From: Nocardioides cynanchi | GTDB taxonomy: Bacteria > Actinomycetota > Actinomycetes > Propionibacteriales > Nocardioidaceae | DNA length: 64,000 nt | Reading direction: 5' to 3' | Assembly: GCF_008761635.1 (NCBI RefSeq) | Contig: NZ_CP044344.1 | Location: forward strand, 558,001 to 622,000 | Part shown: positions 26,344 through 35,601 of the stretch, piece by piece | Layout of the letters: each line of letters begins with the position of its first letter | How positions within the stretch are numbered: position 1 is the first letter of the stretch | Program-made: the position numbers and the translations under genes | The notes under the pieces: generated by a model | The model's input: the letters and a program-made list of their open reading frames with translations, nothing else | Database searches by the model: none | What the model was told of the DNA's origin: nothing

Positions 26344-27438
26344 GTGGACGACGAGCAGATGGAGCGCCTGCGGGCTGCGGTCAAGGGGTGCGAGACCTCC
26401 GTGTTCTGGCACCCGTCCCGGACACCGGTCGAGGTGCTGCGCAGGCTCGCCGACGACGCCGAGGCGCTCGACGTCCAGCAGTGGGACGTCTACGCCGAGC
26501 GCGGGCCGGTCGCCCAGGTCGAGACCCAGGTGGCCGAGCTGCTCGGGAAGCCCGCGGCCGCGTTCTTCCCGAGCGGGATCATGGCCCAGCAGGCGGCCCT
26601 CCGGGTCTGGTGCGACCGCTCCGGCTCCAGGCGGGTCGCGATCCCCGACACCTCGCACCTGCTCGAGCACGAGGACGACGGGCCGCGGCGGCTGCACGGC
26701 TTCGAGTTCGAGCACCTGACCCGGGGGCGCACCACCGCCACCGCCGACCATCTGCGTGGCCTCTCCCCGGGCCTGGGAGCCGCGCTGGTCGAGATGCCGC
26801 TGCGCGACGCCGGCTGCATGCTCCCGCCGTGGGACGACCTGACCGCTCTGTCCGCGGCCGCCCGGGAGCTCGGCGTACCCCTGCATGCCGACGGGGCCCG
26901 GATCTGGGAGTCGCAGCCCTACTACGACCGGCCGCTGGCCGAGATCGCGGCCCAGTTCGACAGCATCTACGTCTCGTTCTACAAGGGGCTCGAAGGGCTG
27001 GCCGGTGCCGCTCTCGCCGGCCCCGAGGACGTCGTCGACGAAGCCCGGCGCTGGCGCAAGCGGATGGGCGGCACGCTCTTCCACCTCACGCCGTTCGCCG
27101 TCTCCGCGCTGGCCGGGCTGCGGGACCGGCTGCCGCGGATGGGGGAGTACGCCGCGTGGGCACGCGCCCTGGCCACCGAGGCGTCGGCGGTCGGCCTCCG
27201 CCCGTGGCCCGAGCCGCCGCACACCAACACGTTCCTGATCCACGCCGAGGGCGAGGAGGACGCCGTGACGGAGCGGCTGATCTCGTTCATGGAGCGCGAG
27301 CGGATCCAGCCCTGCGGCGGCTGGTGGGCCGCCGACGTGCCGGGCTTCGTGGTCACCGAGGTCGCGGTCCACGACGCCGCCCTGGAGCACGACCCCGCGC
27401 AGGTGGCGGCCTGGCTGCTCGACGTGACCCGTGGCTGA
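26344..27438 (+). CDS. PLP-dependent beta-eliminating lyase / threonine aldolase-like
   Basis: Fold-type I PLP enzyme of about 364 residues. The family features are ETQVAELLGKPAAAFFPSGIMAQ near the N-terminus, VEMPLRDAGCMLPPWDDL, the PLP-binding LHADGARIWES, and the Schiff-base lysine in SFYKGLEGLAGAAL. Threonine aldolases and related lyases cleave beta-hydroxy amino acids to glycine and an aldehyde; which substrate applies is unknown. GTG at 26344 is chosen; a GTG at 26314 and an ATG at 26359 are alternatives. Its stop overlaps the start of the acetyltransferase gene, so those two form an operon. Confidence 0.85.
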   Translation: MDDEQMERLRAAVKGCETSVFWHPSRTPVEVLRRLADDAEALDVQQWDVYAERGPVAQVETQVAELLGKPAAAFFPSGIMAQQAALRVWCDRSGSRRVAIPDTSHLLEHEDDGPRRLHGFEFEHLTRGRTTATADHLRGLSPGLGAALVEMPLRDAGCMLPPWDDLTALSAAARELGVPLHADGARIWESQPYYDRPLAEIAAQFDSIYVSFYKGLEGLAGAALAGPEDVVDEARRWRKRMGGTLFHLTPFAVSALAGLRDRLPRMGEYAAWARALATEASAVGLRPWPEPPHTNTFLIHAEGEEDAVTERLISFMERERIQPCGGWWAADVPGFVVTEVAVHDAALEHDPAQVAAWLLDVTRG

Positions 27439-28309
27439 CCGGGTGGTCACCGGGGAGACCATCGACGCGGCCCTGCCGGCGATGCACGCCGTCACCTCGC
27501 GACTGACCCCCGTGGTCTGGCAGCACCCCGGCCAGGTGAGCTGGAGCGCCCGCTACGCGCTACCGGAGGACCTCCAGCACGGGCCGGTCCGGGTCTTCAC
27601 CGATGCCGGAGGGCCGGTCGGCTGGGCCTGGCTCGAGAGCCCCACGTGGATGGAGTGGTGCGTCGACCCGGCGTACCCCGATCTGGCCCACGAGGCCGTC
27701 GCCTGGTTCCTGGGGTCGACCACGGAGAGCACCGTGCGCACCTCCTACCTCGACACCGAGCCCCACCTCGGCACGGCACTCGAGGCGGCCGGCTTCGTGG
27801 AGGAGCCGGACGTCTGGTTCGTCCAGCACACCCTCGACCTCGCTGACCTCCGTCCCGTGCCGGACGTGCCCGGCTACGCGCTGCGCGCCGTACGACAGGG
27901 TGAGGCGGAGGCCCGGGCGGCGTGCCACCGGGGCTCGTGGTCGGCGACCTCGAAGGTGACCACCGGCGCCTACGAGCGGCTGATGGCGACGCCGCCCTAT
28001 CGCGCCGGGCTCGACTGGGTGGCGGTCACGGCCGAGGGCGAGATGGTCGCGTCGTGCTGCGTCTGGCTGGACGACGTCTCCGGGATCGCGCTGGTCGAGC
28101 CGGTCGGCTGTCGCCCCGAGCACCGCCGTCGGGGCCTGGCGAGCGCGGTCAGCCTGGCCGCCCTCCACGCCGCGCGCGACGCCGGTGGCCGCACGGGGCT
28201 GGTCCGGCCGCGCGGTGACGACGACTACCCCGAACCGGGCCGGGTCTACCGGGGGATCGGGTTCCGGCCCGGGCCGCGGACCCACGACCTGGTGCTGCAC
28301 CGAGCCTAG
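27431..28309 (+). CDS. GNAT-family acetyltransferase, two-domain
   Basis: Protein of 292 residues that overlaps the lyase gene by 8 bp, so it is co-translated. The C-terminal GNAT domain (about 145-292) has VEPVGCRPEHRRRGLASAVSLAALHAARDAGG, where the RRRGLA segment is the acetyl-CoA pyrophosphate-binding motif, and VYRGIGFRPG. The N-terminal half looks like a diverged second GNAT copy. The acceptor, possibly an amine or a small antibiotic-like molecule, is unknown. Confidence 0.85.
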   Translation: MADRVVTGETIDAALPAMHAVTSRLTPVVWQHPGQVSWSARYALPEDLQHGPVRVFTDAGGPVGWAWLESPTWMEWCVDPAYPDLAHEAVAWFLGSTTESTVRTSYLDTEPHLGTALEAAGFVEEPDVWFVQHTLDLADLRPVPDVPGYALRAVRQGEAEARAACHRGSWSATSKVTTGAYERLMATPPYRAGLDWVAVTAEGEMVASCCVWLDDVSGIALVEPVGCRPEHRRRGLASAVSLAALHAARDAGGRTGLVRPRGDDDYPEPGRVYRGIGFRPGPRTHDLVLHRA

Positions 28310-28384
28310 GAGCAGCGCCGGCGTCGACCGTTCCGCTGCGGAGGCTCGGGGCGTACCGTGGTGAGACCGTCCCCAGGAGGCCCC

Positions 28385-28603
28385 ATGTGGTTGCCGCGCA
28401 TCGCCCGTTCGCTCGCCGTCATCGCGGTCGCCGCGGTGCTGGCCGGTTCGACGTACGACGCCGGCGCCAGCACGGCCCCGGGTCGGCACGCTGCCGTAGG
28501 GCACCACGTGCGCGATGCGGGCTTCACTGCCCCCGTGCCGCACCGCTACGGCGCCAACGGCATGCGGATGGGTCTGCACTGCGAGGCCGTCGACCTCTCC
28601 TGA
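28385..28603 (+). CDS. small secreted peptide
   Basis: Product of 72 residues from an ATG preceded by CAGGAGG, a strong ribosome-binding site. A typical signal peptide (MWLPRIARSLAVIAVAAVLAGS...) ends near residue 27, leaving about 45 residues rich in histidine, with HAAVGHHVRDAG and HRYGANGMRMGLHCEAVDL. One cysteine is present near the end. No family was recognised; a metal-binding role is imaginable because of the histidines. The open frame continues upstream, but the ribosome-binding site and signal peptide decide this start. Confidence 0.6.
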   Translation: MWLPRIARSLAVIAVAAVLAGSTYDAGASTAPGRHAAVGHHVRDAGFTAPVPHRYGANGMRMGLHCEAVDLS

Positions 28604-28651
28604 CGCCACCTGACGCCACCCGGCGCCCGAACGGCCCCGTCACCCCGTGAA

Positions 28652-28720
28652 GGAAGCGCCCACCTGGCTTGGTGCCAGAGGGCGCTTCCTGTGTCGCACG
28701 GGGATCAGGGGAGTATGCGA
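28652..28720. repeat. double-hairpin repeat, copy 1
   Basis: First hairpin: GGAAGCGCCC (28652-28661) pairs with GGGCGCTTCC (28680-28689), with an inner CTGG/CCAG pair. It is followed directly by a second, weaker hairpin starting at TCGCA (28694-28698) and TGCGA (28716-28720). The second copy lies at 29820-29891 and shares the linking CTTCCTGTGTCGCACGGGG. The element lies downstream of the aldo/keto reductase gene (stop at 28849) and may act as a terminator. Confidence 0.75.
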
Positions 28721-28848
28721 CGAGTCCACGGTAGGACCGCTCCGACGGCGGCGGATGGGCCCGATGCGCCCACTGCGCTGGTACGTGGGAACCAGACCGT
28801 CCGGGTCCTTGGTCCCGTCCGGGAACCTGCCGACCCCGACCGCTCCAC

Positions 28849-29736
28849 TCAGTCGGCGTCCAGGCGCGCCAGCTCGTCGGTGGTGAGCTCGAGGTCCGCG
28901 GCGGCCGCCGAGTCGATGATCGACTCGGGTCGCTTCGCGCCGGGGATCGGGATCACCACGGGGGACTGCGCCAGCTCCCAGGCCAGCGCCACCCGCTGTG
29001 CGCTCACGCCGCGCTGCTCCGCCACCTCGGCGAAGGCCGGGTGCTGCTCCGCCAGTGCCTTGGCGTCGCCGAGGCCGCCGAGCGGGCTCCAGGGCAGGAA
29101 CGCGAGCCCGAGCTCCGTGCACACGTCGATCTCGGGTCGGCTGCTGCGGTATGCCGGGGAGAACTGGTTCTGCACGCTGACCAGTGCGTCGCCGAGCACC
29201 CGGTGCGCCGCCCGGATCTGGTCGGGATCGGCGTTGGAGAGGCCGATCATCGCCACCTTCCCCGACGCGTGGATCTCCCGCAGCGTCTCGATCACCTCGT
29301 CGTACGACGTGTCCGGGTCGGGACGGTGGTGCTGCCAGAGGGCGATCTGCTCGACGCCCAGGCGGCCCAGGCTGGCGTCGACGGCCCGGCGCAGATGGTC
29401 CCGGCTGCTGTCGGTGTCCCAGGTCGCGTCCTCCCCGGTCCGCACATGCCCGCCCTTGGTGGCCAGGAGCACCCGGTCGCGGACCCCGAGCTCGTCGAGC
29501 AGTCCCGCGATCAGCCGCTCGTTGGCGCCCTGGGTGTCGGGACCCAACTCGTCGCCCGGCCCGTAGGCGTCGGCGGTGTCGAACAGGGTGACCCCCGCGT
29601 CGAGAGCCGCGCGGACCGTGGCCGCGAGCTGGTCGCGTGGCTGGGTGCCGGACTGGTCGAAGGTCATCAGGCCGAGCCCGATCGCACCCACCTCGACGCG
29701 CCCGACCTGGTCGTTGCCGATCTGTCGTGTCTTCAC
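28849..29736 (-). CDS. aldo/keto reductase
   Basis: NADPH-dependent oxidoreductase of 295 residues with the (beta/alpha)8 barrel family features: GLGLMTFDQSGT near the start, FDTADAYGPGDELG containing the catalytic aspartate and tyrosine, LATKGGH with the lysine, and ALWQHHRPDPDTSYDEV with the histidine. GLSNADPDQI and IPIPGAKRPESI bind the cofactor. The substrate is unknown. It is flanked on both sides by copies of a double-hairpin repeat. Not evidently part of an operon. Confidence 0.9.
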   Translation of the reverse strand: MKTRQIGNDQVGRVEVGAIGLGLMTFDQSGTQPRDQLAATVRAALDAGVTLFDTADAYGPGDELGPDTQGANERLIAGLLDELGVRDRVLLATKGGHVRTGEDATWDTDSSRDHLRRAVDASLGRLGVEQIALWQHHRPDPDTSYDEVIETLREIHASGKVAMIGLSNADPDQIRAAHRVLGDALVSVQNQFSPAYRSSRPEIDVCTELGLAFLPWSPLGGLGDAKALAEQHPAFAEVAEQRGVSAQRVALAWELAQSPVVIPIPGAKRPESIIDSAAAADLELTTDELARLDAD

Positions 29737-29819
29737 GACGGCCCGTGCCCGGATCGAGCGACACCGAAACCCGGGTCACACCTCGGGGTGCCGCCCGGGA
29801 ACGCTGAGGGCCCCTACAA

Positions 29820-29891
29820 GGAAGGGCCCCACCGGACCGAGTCGGGTGGGGCACTTCCTGTGTCGCACGGGGATCGGGGGGTGGTGCGACA
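29820..29891. repeat. double-hairpin repeat, copy 2
   Basis: First hairpin: GGAAGGGCCCCACC (29820-29833) with GGTGGGGCACTTCC (29845-29858), one mismatch. Second hairpin: TGTCGCAC (29861-29868) with GTGCGACA (29884-29891). Same order and orientation as copy 1 at 28652-28720. It lies 56 bp after the stop of the gene at 29948-30670. The weak similarity continues to about 29920 (CACGGTA...CTCCGACGG in both copies). Confidence 0.75.
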
Positions 29892-29947
29892 TCACCACGG
29901 TATCCTCGGGCCACCCTCCGACGGGAGGCATGTACGCGCCGATCCGC

Positions 29948-30670
29948 CTAGCGCGGATGTACCAGTCCCACCGCCCGGCGCCGGACCTCGTCGAGCCGGC
30001 GGATCCGCTCGGCCTGGTCGACCGTCAGCACCTCGCAGACCCAGTCCCAGTGCAGCGCGACCACGTCGTCGACCGCCGGCGCGCCGATCAGGCTCAGCCC
30101 GCCCGACGACCACCGTGCAACCTCGTCCACGACCGGGCCGGGTGCGAGGGCCGCCCCGTCCCAGGCGAGGGCGCTCGTCCCAACCGTGACCGACTCGCCA
30201 TGGACCGAGCGGACCACCCCGGTCCGGATCCGGCACCGGTCCAGCACCGACACGGCCGGCCCCGCAGGCAGGCCGGCCCGCAGCATCGCCGCCCAGGGAT
30301 ACACCTCGAAGACCTGGAAGCTGTGGTGCGCCAGGGCCCGTCCCGCCGACTCGCGCCAGGTGCCCCCGGGCTGGCTCGCGAAGCGGGTGAGCAGCCGGTC
30401 GACCAGCGCTCCGGACGGCACCTTCTCGAGCAGGTCCGACCCGACCCAGTAGGCCTCGACCACCGCGGCAGCCAGAGGGTCGTCGCTGCCGAGCGCCTCG
30501 GCAAGGACCTCGAGGTAGACCCAGGCCCCGTCGAACTTCCGCGCCCGCGCGGCGATGTCGTCCTCGGCGCCCGGGACCAGCATCGCCTGCGCGCCCTCCG
30601 GCCCGCAGTACCCGAGCTCGTTGGGCGGGTAGGCGTAACGGGCGAACTGCAGGGCGCCTTCGGCGGACAC
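29948..30670 (-). CDS. hyp-operon-linked protein of unknown function
   Basis: Protein of 240 residues that begins 1 bp after the hypE stop codon, so it belongs to the hydrogenase-maturation operon. It starts GALQFARYAYPPNELGYCGPEG and contains KFDGAWVYLEVLAEALGSDDPL, HHSFQVFEVYPWAAMLRAG and ALHWDWVCEVLT. It is mostly helical with no recognised catalytic motif. It may match the DUF6390 family, which I recall next to hyp genes in other actinobacteria; this was not checked. A chaperone or scaffold role in hydrogenase assembly is suggested only by the context. Confidence 0.7.
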   Translation of the reverse strand: MSAEGALQFARYAYPPNELGYCGPEGAQAMLVPGAEDDIAARARKFDGAWVYLEVLAEALGSDDPLAAAVVEAYWVGSDLLEKVPSGALVDRLLTRFASQPGGTWRESAGRALAHHSFQVFEVYPWAAMLRAGLPAGPAVSVLDRCRIRTGVVRSVHGESVTVGTSALAWDGAALAPGPVVDEVARWSSGGLSLIGAPAVDDVVALHWDWVCEVLTVDQAERIRRLDEVRRRAVGLVHPR

Positions 30671-30671
30671 G

Positions 30672-31730
30672 TCAGCAGATCCGGGGGAGCTGTTCGCCGA
30701 TCGGGAGGTCGATCACGCGGGTGCCGCCCAGTCCGGTGCGGGCCACCACCATCCGTGGGTGCTCCGCGACGCACGTGCCGATCCGGCAGGCGGCGACGCC
30801 GTACCGATGGCGACGCATCACCTCCAGGAGCTCGTCGCAGCGGTCGGCGGGGACGATGGCGAGGAGCTTGCCCTCGTTGGCGACCTGGAGCGGGTCGAGG
30901 CCGAGGAGCCCGCACGCGTCGCGCACCCCGGGTGGGATCGGGAGGTCGCGCTCGACCAGCTCGATGCCGACGCCGGACGCCCTGGCGATCTCGTTCAGGG
31001 TCGCCGAGACGCCGCCGCGGGTGGGGTCCCTGAGCACGCGTACGTCGATCCCGGTCGCCAGCATCTCCGCGACCAGGCCGTGGAGGGGCGCCGAGTCGCT
31101 CTCGATCGTCGTGCCGAACTCCAGCCCCTCGCGGCAGCTCATCACCGCGATGCCGTGCACGCCGATGTCGCCACTGACCAGGACCGCGTCGCCGATGCGG
31201 GCCCGGTGGGGGCCGATGTCGACGCCGTCGGCGATCACGCCGATGCCGGCAGTGTTGACGTAGATGCCGTCGCCGCTGCCGCTGTCGACCACCTTGGTGT
31301 CACCCGTGACCAGCTGCACGCCGGCCACCTCCGCGGCCTCGCCGATCGCCGTGGCCACCCGGCCAATCTCCGAGAGTGGCGTGCCTTCGGCCAGGATGAA
31401 CGCGGTCGAGAGGTAGAGCGGGGTGGCCCCCGCCATGGCCAGGTCGTTGACGGTGCCGTTGACCGCGAGGTCGCCGATCGAGCCGCCGGGGAAGAACATC
31501 GGCTTGACCACGAAGGAGTCCGTCGAGAACGCCAGCCGGCCGGGCGGCACCGTGAGCACTGCGGAGTCGCCGAGCTCGGCGCGGGCGGCGCCCCCGAACG
31601 CCGGCAGGAAGAGGTGCTCGATCAGCTCACCCGACATGGCACCGCCGCCGCCGTGGCCCATCACGACGGTGGGGGTGTCACGCAGGGGGAGCGGACAGGT
31701 CCAGCCCTCGAAGTCGAGGTCGTCGGTCAC
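30672..31730 (-). CDS. hypE: hydrogenase maturation protein HypE
   Basis: ATP-dependent dehydration of a thiocarbamoyl group on its own C-terminal cysteine, producing the cyanide that HypC-HypD adds to the iron of NiFe hydrogenases. The 352-residue product ends in PRIC, the conserved reactive-cysteine tail. Other segments are VMGHGGGGAMSGELIEHLFLPAF, AFSTDSFVVKPMFFPGGSIGDLAVNGTVNDLAMAGA and RDPTRGGVSATLNEIARASG, the PurM-like ATP site. It follows hypD by 13 bp and is followed by the uncharacterised gene. Confidence 0.96.
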   Translation of the reverse strand: MTDDLDFEGWTCPLPLRDTPTVVMGHGGGGAMSGELIEHLFLPAFGGAARAELGDSAVLTVPPGRLAFSTDSFVVKPMFFPGGSIGDLAVNGTVNDLAMAGATPLYLSTAFILAEGTPLSEIGRVATAIGEAAEVAGVQLVTGDTKVVDSGSGDGIYVNTAGIGVIADGVDIGPHRARIGDAVLVSGDIGVHGIAVMSCREGLEFGTTIESDSAPLHGLVAEMLATGIDVRVLRDPTRGGVSATLNEIARASGVGIELVERDLPIPPGVRDACGLLGLDPLQVANEGKLLAIVPADRCDELLEVMRRHRYGVAACRIGTCVAEHPRMVVARTGLGGTRVIDLPIGEQLPRIC

Positions 31731-31743
31731 CGGGTCCTCCTGG

Positions 31744-32850
31744 TCACGGGCTGGTGGTCAGCAGGTCGAGGCGGCGGTAGGTGTAGTACGCCGCGCAGGC
31801 ACCCTCCGAGGACACCATCGTCGCGCCGAGGGGCCGGCGGGGCGTGCACTCCTGGCCGAACGCCGCGCACTCGTGCGGCTTGATCAGCCCCTGCAGCACC
31901 TCGCCGGAGCGACACAACGGCGACTCGGCGGTGTGGAGGTCGGTGACCGAGAAGCGTCGCTCGGCGTCGAGGTCGGCGTACCGCTCCGAGAGCTTCCAGC
32001 CACTCCCCGGGATCATCCCGATCCCGCGCCAGGTGCGGTCGGTGACCTCGAAGACGTCGCGCAACATCGCCATCGCGGTGGGGTTCCCCTCGTCGGGGAC
32101 GGCACGGGGGTAGGCGTTCTCCAGCTCGTGCCGGCCCTCCTCCAGCTGGGTCACGGTCCGGCGGATCCCCTCGAGGATGTCGAGCGGCTCGAAGCCGGTG
32201 ACCACGATCGGCACGCCGTACCGGTCGGCGAGCGGGGGGTACTGGCTGGTGCCCATCACGCTGCAGACGTGGCCCGCGGCCAGGAACGCCTGCACCCGGC
32301 AGCTCGGCGACTCCATGATCGCGGCGATCGCCGGCGGCACCAGGACGTGGGAGACCAGCAGCGAGAAGTTCGCGATGCCCTGGCGCTGGGCCTGGTAGAC
32401 CGTCATCGCGTTCGCCGGTGCGGTCGTCTCGAAGCCGATCCCGAAGAAGACGACCTCGCGGTCCGGATTCTCGCGGGCCAGCCTGAGCGCGTCCAGCGGT
32501 GAGTAGACGACCCGGACGTCGCCGCCGGCACTCTTGATCGAGAAGAGGTCCTGACTGCTGCCGGGCACCCGCAGCATGTCGCCGAAGGAGCAGAAGACCA
32601 CTCCCGGCTGGGCGGCGATCGCCAACGCCCGGTCGATGGTCTCCAGTGGCGTCACGCAGACCGGGCAGCCCGGGCCGTGGATCATCTCGACACCGTCGGG
32701 CAGGAGCTGGTCGATGCCGTGCCGGATGATCGAGTGGGTCTGCCCGCCGCAGACCTCCATCAGGGCCCACGGCCGCGTGGTGACCGCGTGGATCTGCTCG
32801 ACCAGCCGGGCGGCGAGGTCGGGGTCGCTGAACTCGTCGAGGTACTTCAC
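31744..32850 (-). CDS. hypD: hydrogenase maturation protein HypD
   Basis: Iron-sulfur scaffold that, with HypC, carries the Fe(CN)2CO unit. The 368 residues have [25 protein letters not shown] (Fe-S and redox cysteines), and the C-terminal [22 protein letters not shown], all typical. The GTG start at 32850 is chosen because it overlaps the hypC stop (GTGA). Internal segments [14 protein letters not shown] and [13 protein letters not shown] also match the family. Full length compared with the usual 360-380 residues. Confidence 0.95.
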   Translation of the reverse strand: MKYLDEFSDPDLAARLVEQIHAVTTRPWALMEVCGGQTHSIIRHGIDQLLPDGVEMIHGPGCPVCVTPLETIDRALAIAAQPGVVFCSFGDMLRVPGSSQDLFSIKSAGGDVRVVYSPLDALRLARENPDREVVFFGIGFETTAPANAMTVYQAQRQGIANFSLLVSHVLVPPAIAAIMESPSCRVQAFLAAGHVCSVMGTSQYPPLADRYGVPIVVTGFEPLDILEGIRRTVTQLEEGRHELENAYPRAVPDEGNPTAMAMLRDVFEVTDRTWRGIGMIPGSGWKLSERYADLDAERRFSVTDLHTAESPLCRSGEVLQGLIKPHECAAFGQECTPRRPLGATMVSSEGACAAYYTYRRLDLLTTSP

Positions 32851-33143
32851 GACGTGGCCCCGTCGGGGGGTTGGGCCTGCCGGGCGGCACGGGCGAGGCT
32901 GTCGCCGAACTCCTCCTCGAGGATCCCCAGCTGCGCGAAGCTCGCCAGCGTCTCCTGGGCGGACTTCTCGTCGAGCCGCTGGATCGCGAAGCCGACGTGG
33001 ACGATGACGTACTCCCCGACCTCGATGTCGGGGATGTAGGCGAGACAGACCTCCTTCCGGACGCCCCCGAAGTCCACCTGGGCCATCGTCGTCCCGTCCT
33101 GCTCGGCCAGGGAGAGCACTCGTCCGGGAACTGCCAGGCACAT
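32847..33143 (-). CDS. hypC: hydrogenase maturation chaperone HypC
   Basis: Small partner of HypD with the invariant N-terminal MCLAVPGRV; the cysteine next to the initiator methionine is the essential ligand. The 98 residues also show [36 protein letters not shown], the OB-fold of the family. An acidic C-terminal tail ([12 protein letters not shown]...) makes it about 15-20 residues longer than common HypC. It begins 2 bp after the hypF stop and overlaps the hypD start. Confidence 0.94.
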   Translation of the reverse strand: MCLAVPGRVLSLAEQDGTTMAQVDFGGVRKEVCLAYIPDIEVGEYVIVHVGFAIQRLDEKSAQETLASFAQLGILEEEFGDSLARAARQAQPPDGATS

Positions 33144-33145
33144 GG

Positions 33146-35536
33146 TCAGGACCTCGTCTCTCGCGGCTGCTGGGTCGAACGTACGCCGATCGCGACCTGT
33201 CCGAGCGCCAGTCCGCCGTCGTTGGGGGGCACCACGCGGTGGGTGAGGACCTCGAGACCGCCAGCGGTGAGCCGCTCGCGGACCAGGGAGAGCAGGATCC
33301 GGTTGCCGAAGACGCCGCCGCTGAGTCCGACGGCGGTCAGACCGCGGCGCGCCGCGTGCGCCGCTGCCAGGTCGGCTGCGGCGTCGGCGAGGGCGACGTG
33401 GAAGCTCCAGGCGAGTCGGCCGGGTGGCTCACCCGTCGCCAGTGACCCGGCCAGGGCGCGGACCAGCGGGTCGGGGTCGAGCCGGTCCGGGCCGGTGCCG
33501 GAGCGGACCGGGAACTCCAGCGTCACCCCGCGGTCACGCTCGTGGGCCCGGTGCCAGCGGCGGGCGGTGGCCTCGAGCTCGATCGCCGCCTGGGCCTCGT
33601 AGGAGACCCGGTGGCGCACACCGAGCAACGACGAAACCACGTCGAAGAGCCGGCCGACGCTGCTGGTCGCGACCCAGCCCTCCTCGGCGCTCCCGAGCCC
33701 GGAGAGGAAGGTGCGCTCCTGGTCGGTGAGCTCGGCGTCGACCGGTGTGCCGCGGAGCTCCACCCCCGCGTTCAGCAGGGCGAGGGCGGCCTGGCGGACC
33801 GGGTTGCGCACACCGGCGTCGCCGCCGGGCAGCCGGACGGTTCCGAGGTGGCCGAGGCGTTCCGCGCTGGTGCCGCCGGCACCGAGCAGCAGCAGCTCAC
33901 CGCCCCACACCGTGGCGTCGCAGCCGTAGCCGGTGCCGTCGAAGACCAGGCCGAGCAGGGGCTCGTCCAGGCGGCCGTGCTCGGCGGCGAGGGACGCGAG
34001 GTGGGCATGGTGGTGCTGCACCTCCAGCAGGGGGACGCCGAGGTCGGCGGCGAACTGTCGGGCCCAGGCACTCGACGCGTAGCCCGGATGCGAGTCGGCC
34101 ACCACGAGCCCGGGTCTGCTGCGGTGGAAGCGCAGGAGCTGCGCCGTCGCCTGGTGGTACGCCGTACGGCTCTCGAGGCTGCCCAGGTCACCGACGTGGG
34201 CCGAGACGAAGGCGTCGCCACCGCGAGCCAGCGCGAAGGTGTTCTTGATCTCGGCCCCGGCTGCGAGGACCACAGCCTCCGGGTCGGACGCGGCCAGGTG
34301 CACCGGTAGCGGTGCGTAGCCGCGCGACCGGCGCACCGGCACTGACATCGCGTCCCCGGGCTCGACCCACGCCACCACCGAGTCCTCGCAGGGCACCGCG
34401 ATCTCGCGGTCGTGGGTCAGGAACAGGTCGGCGATCGCGCCGAGCCTGGTCAGGGCCTCGGCCTCGGTGAAGCACAGGGGCTCGCCGCTGAGGTTGCCCG
34501 AGGTCATCACGAGGGCCTCGGGTGCGCCGGGAGTGCCGTCGGGCGGGGCCGCGAAGAGGAGGTGGTGCACCGGGGTGTAGGCGAGCATCACTCCGAGCTC
34601 GTCGAGACCGGGTGCGACGCAGGAGGCGACCGGCGCACCCGGCCGGGCCGGCAGGATCACGATCGGGCGTTCGGCCGACGCCAGGAGCGCAGCGGCGCCA
34701 CCGACCCGGACCAGGCGCTCGGCGCCGGCCAGGTCGGCGACCATCACGGCGAAGGGCTGGTCCGGGCGCTGCTTGCGCTCCCGGAGCGCGGTGGTGGCCG
34801 GTCCGGACGAGGCATCGCAGGCCAGGTGGTAGCCCCCGAGGCCCTTGATCGCCACGATCGCTCCGTCCCGCAGAGCGGCGACGGTGGCCTGGAGGGAGCC
34901 CTCGGTGCCGCTCGCCAGCTCGACGCCGTCCCTGCCCAGGACCCGCAGGGACGGCCCGCAGTCGTGACACGCGATCGGTTGCGCGTGGAACCGGCGGTCG
35001 CGTGGGTCGGCGTACTCCTGCGCGCAGGCGGGGCAGAGCGGGAAGCCGGCCATCGTGGTGACCGGGCGGTCGTAGGGCAGGTCGAGCGTGATCGTGAAGC
35101 GCGGCCCGCAGTTGGTGCAGGTGATGAAGGGGTGCCGGTAGCGCCGGTCGCCCGGATCCTCCAGCTCGTGGCGGCAGTCGTCGCAGGTGGCGGTGTCGGG
35201 CGGCACCATCGAGCGCTCGCCCGCGCCGTCCGACGAGCTGCCGATCGCGAAACCGGGGCGGCCGGTCGGCGTCAGCTCCGCGGTCTCGACCGAGACGATC
35301 CGGGCCAGGGGCGGCGCCCGCCGCTGGAGCAGGGTGACGAAGTCTGCGACCAGTGGTTCTGCTCCCTCGACCTCGATCACGACGCCGGTGGCGTCGTTGC
35401 GACAGGTGCCCGACAGGCCCAGCAGGTCGGCCAGCGCCACGACGTGCGGTCGGAACCCGACGCCCTGCACCACGCCGCGGACCACCAGCTGACGTCGTAC
35501 GACGGTGTCCGGGTCCCGCGCGTCGACGGTGCTCAC
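33146..35536 (-). CDS. hypF: carbamoyltransferase HypF
   Basis: Transfers a carbamoyl group from carbamoyl phosphate to the HypE cysteine through a carbamoyl-adenylate. Domain order in 796 residues: acylphosphatase (about 15-105, [14 protein letters not shown]), two zinc fingers ([13 protein letters not shown] ... CTNCG and [11 protein letters not shown] ... CHDCG, about 120-200), a YrdC-like domain (about 215-400, [12 protein letters not shown]) and a Kae1-like domain ([37 protein letters not shown]). All four domains are present and appear intact. First gene of the operon hypF-hypC-hypD-hypE-unknown. The GTG start overlaps a possible tiny upstream frame. Confidence 0.96.
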   Translation of the reverse strand: MSTVDARDPDTVVRRQLVVRGVVQGVGFRPHVVALADLLGLSGTCRNDATGVVIEVEGAEPLVADFVTLLQRRAPPLARIVSVETAELTPTGRPGFAIGSSSDGAGERSMVPPDTATCDDCRHELEDPGDRRYRHPFITCTNCGPRFTITLDLPYDRPVTTMAGFPLCPACAQEYADPRDRRFHAQPIACHDCGPSLRVLGRDGVELASGTEGSLQATVAALRDGAIVAIKGLGGYHLACDASSGPATTALRERKQRPDQPFAVMVADLAGAERLVRVGGAAALLASAERPIVILPARPGAPVASCVAPGLDELGVMLAYTPVHHLLFAAPPDGTPGAPEALVMTSGNLSGEPLCFTEAEALTRLGAIADLFLTHDREIAVPCEDSVVAWVEPGDAMSVPVRRSRGYAPLPVHLAASDPEAVVLAAGAEIKNTFALARGGDAFVSAHVGDLGSLESRTAYHQATAQLLRFHRSRPGLVVADSHPGYASSAWARQFAADLGVPLLEVQHHHAHLASLAAEHGRLDEPLLGLVFDGTGYGCDATVWGGELLLLGAGGTSAERLGHLGTVRLPGGDAGVRNPVRQAALALLNAGVELRGTPVDAELTDQERTFLSGLGSAEEGWVATSSVGRLFDVVSSLLGVRHRVSYEAQAAIELEATARRWHRAHERDRGVTLEFPVRSGTGPDRLDPDPLVRALAGSLATGEPPGRLAWSFHVALADAAADLAAAHAARRGLTAVGLSGGVFGNRILLSLVRERLTAGGLEVLTHRVVPPNDGGLALGQVAIGVRSTQQPRETRS

Positions 35537-35601
35537 CTCCGCTCCCGGGCCGCGACGTGGTGGCCGCTCGAGCCGGCCATCACCATCAGCTGTCGGGCCA
35601 T
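35533..35601 (-). CDS. possible 22-codon leader frame before hypF
   Basis: A minus-strand frame MARQLMVMAGSSGHHVAARER, ATG at 35601, ends at a TGA whose bases overlap the hypF GTG. Third positions are strongly G/C. The same frame is open further upstream to about 35700 (LTCDNADTEGLATM...) without an upstream start other than a TTG a few codons before the ATG. It could be a coupling leader peptide or the tail of a degraded gene. No family recognised. Confidence 0.3.
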   Translation of the reverse strand: MARQLMVMAGSSGHHVAARERR

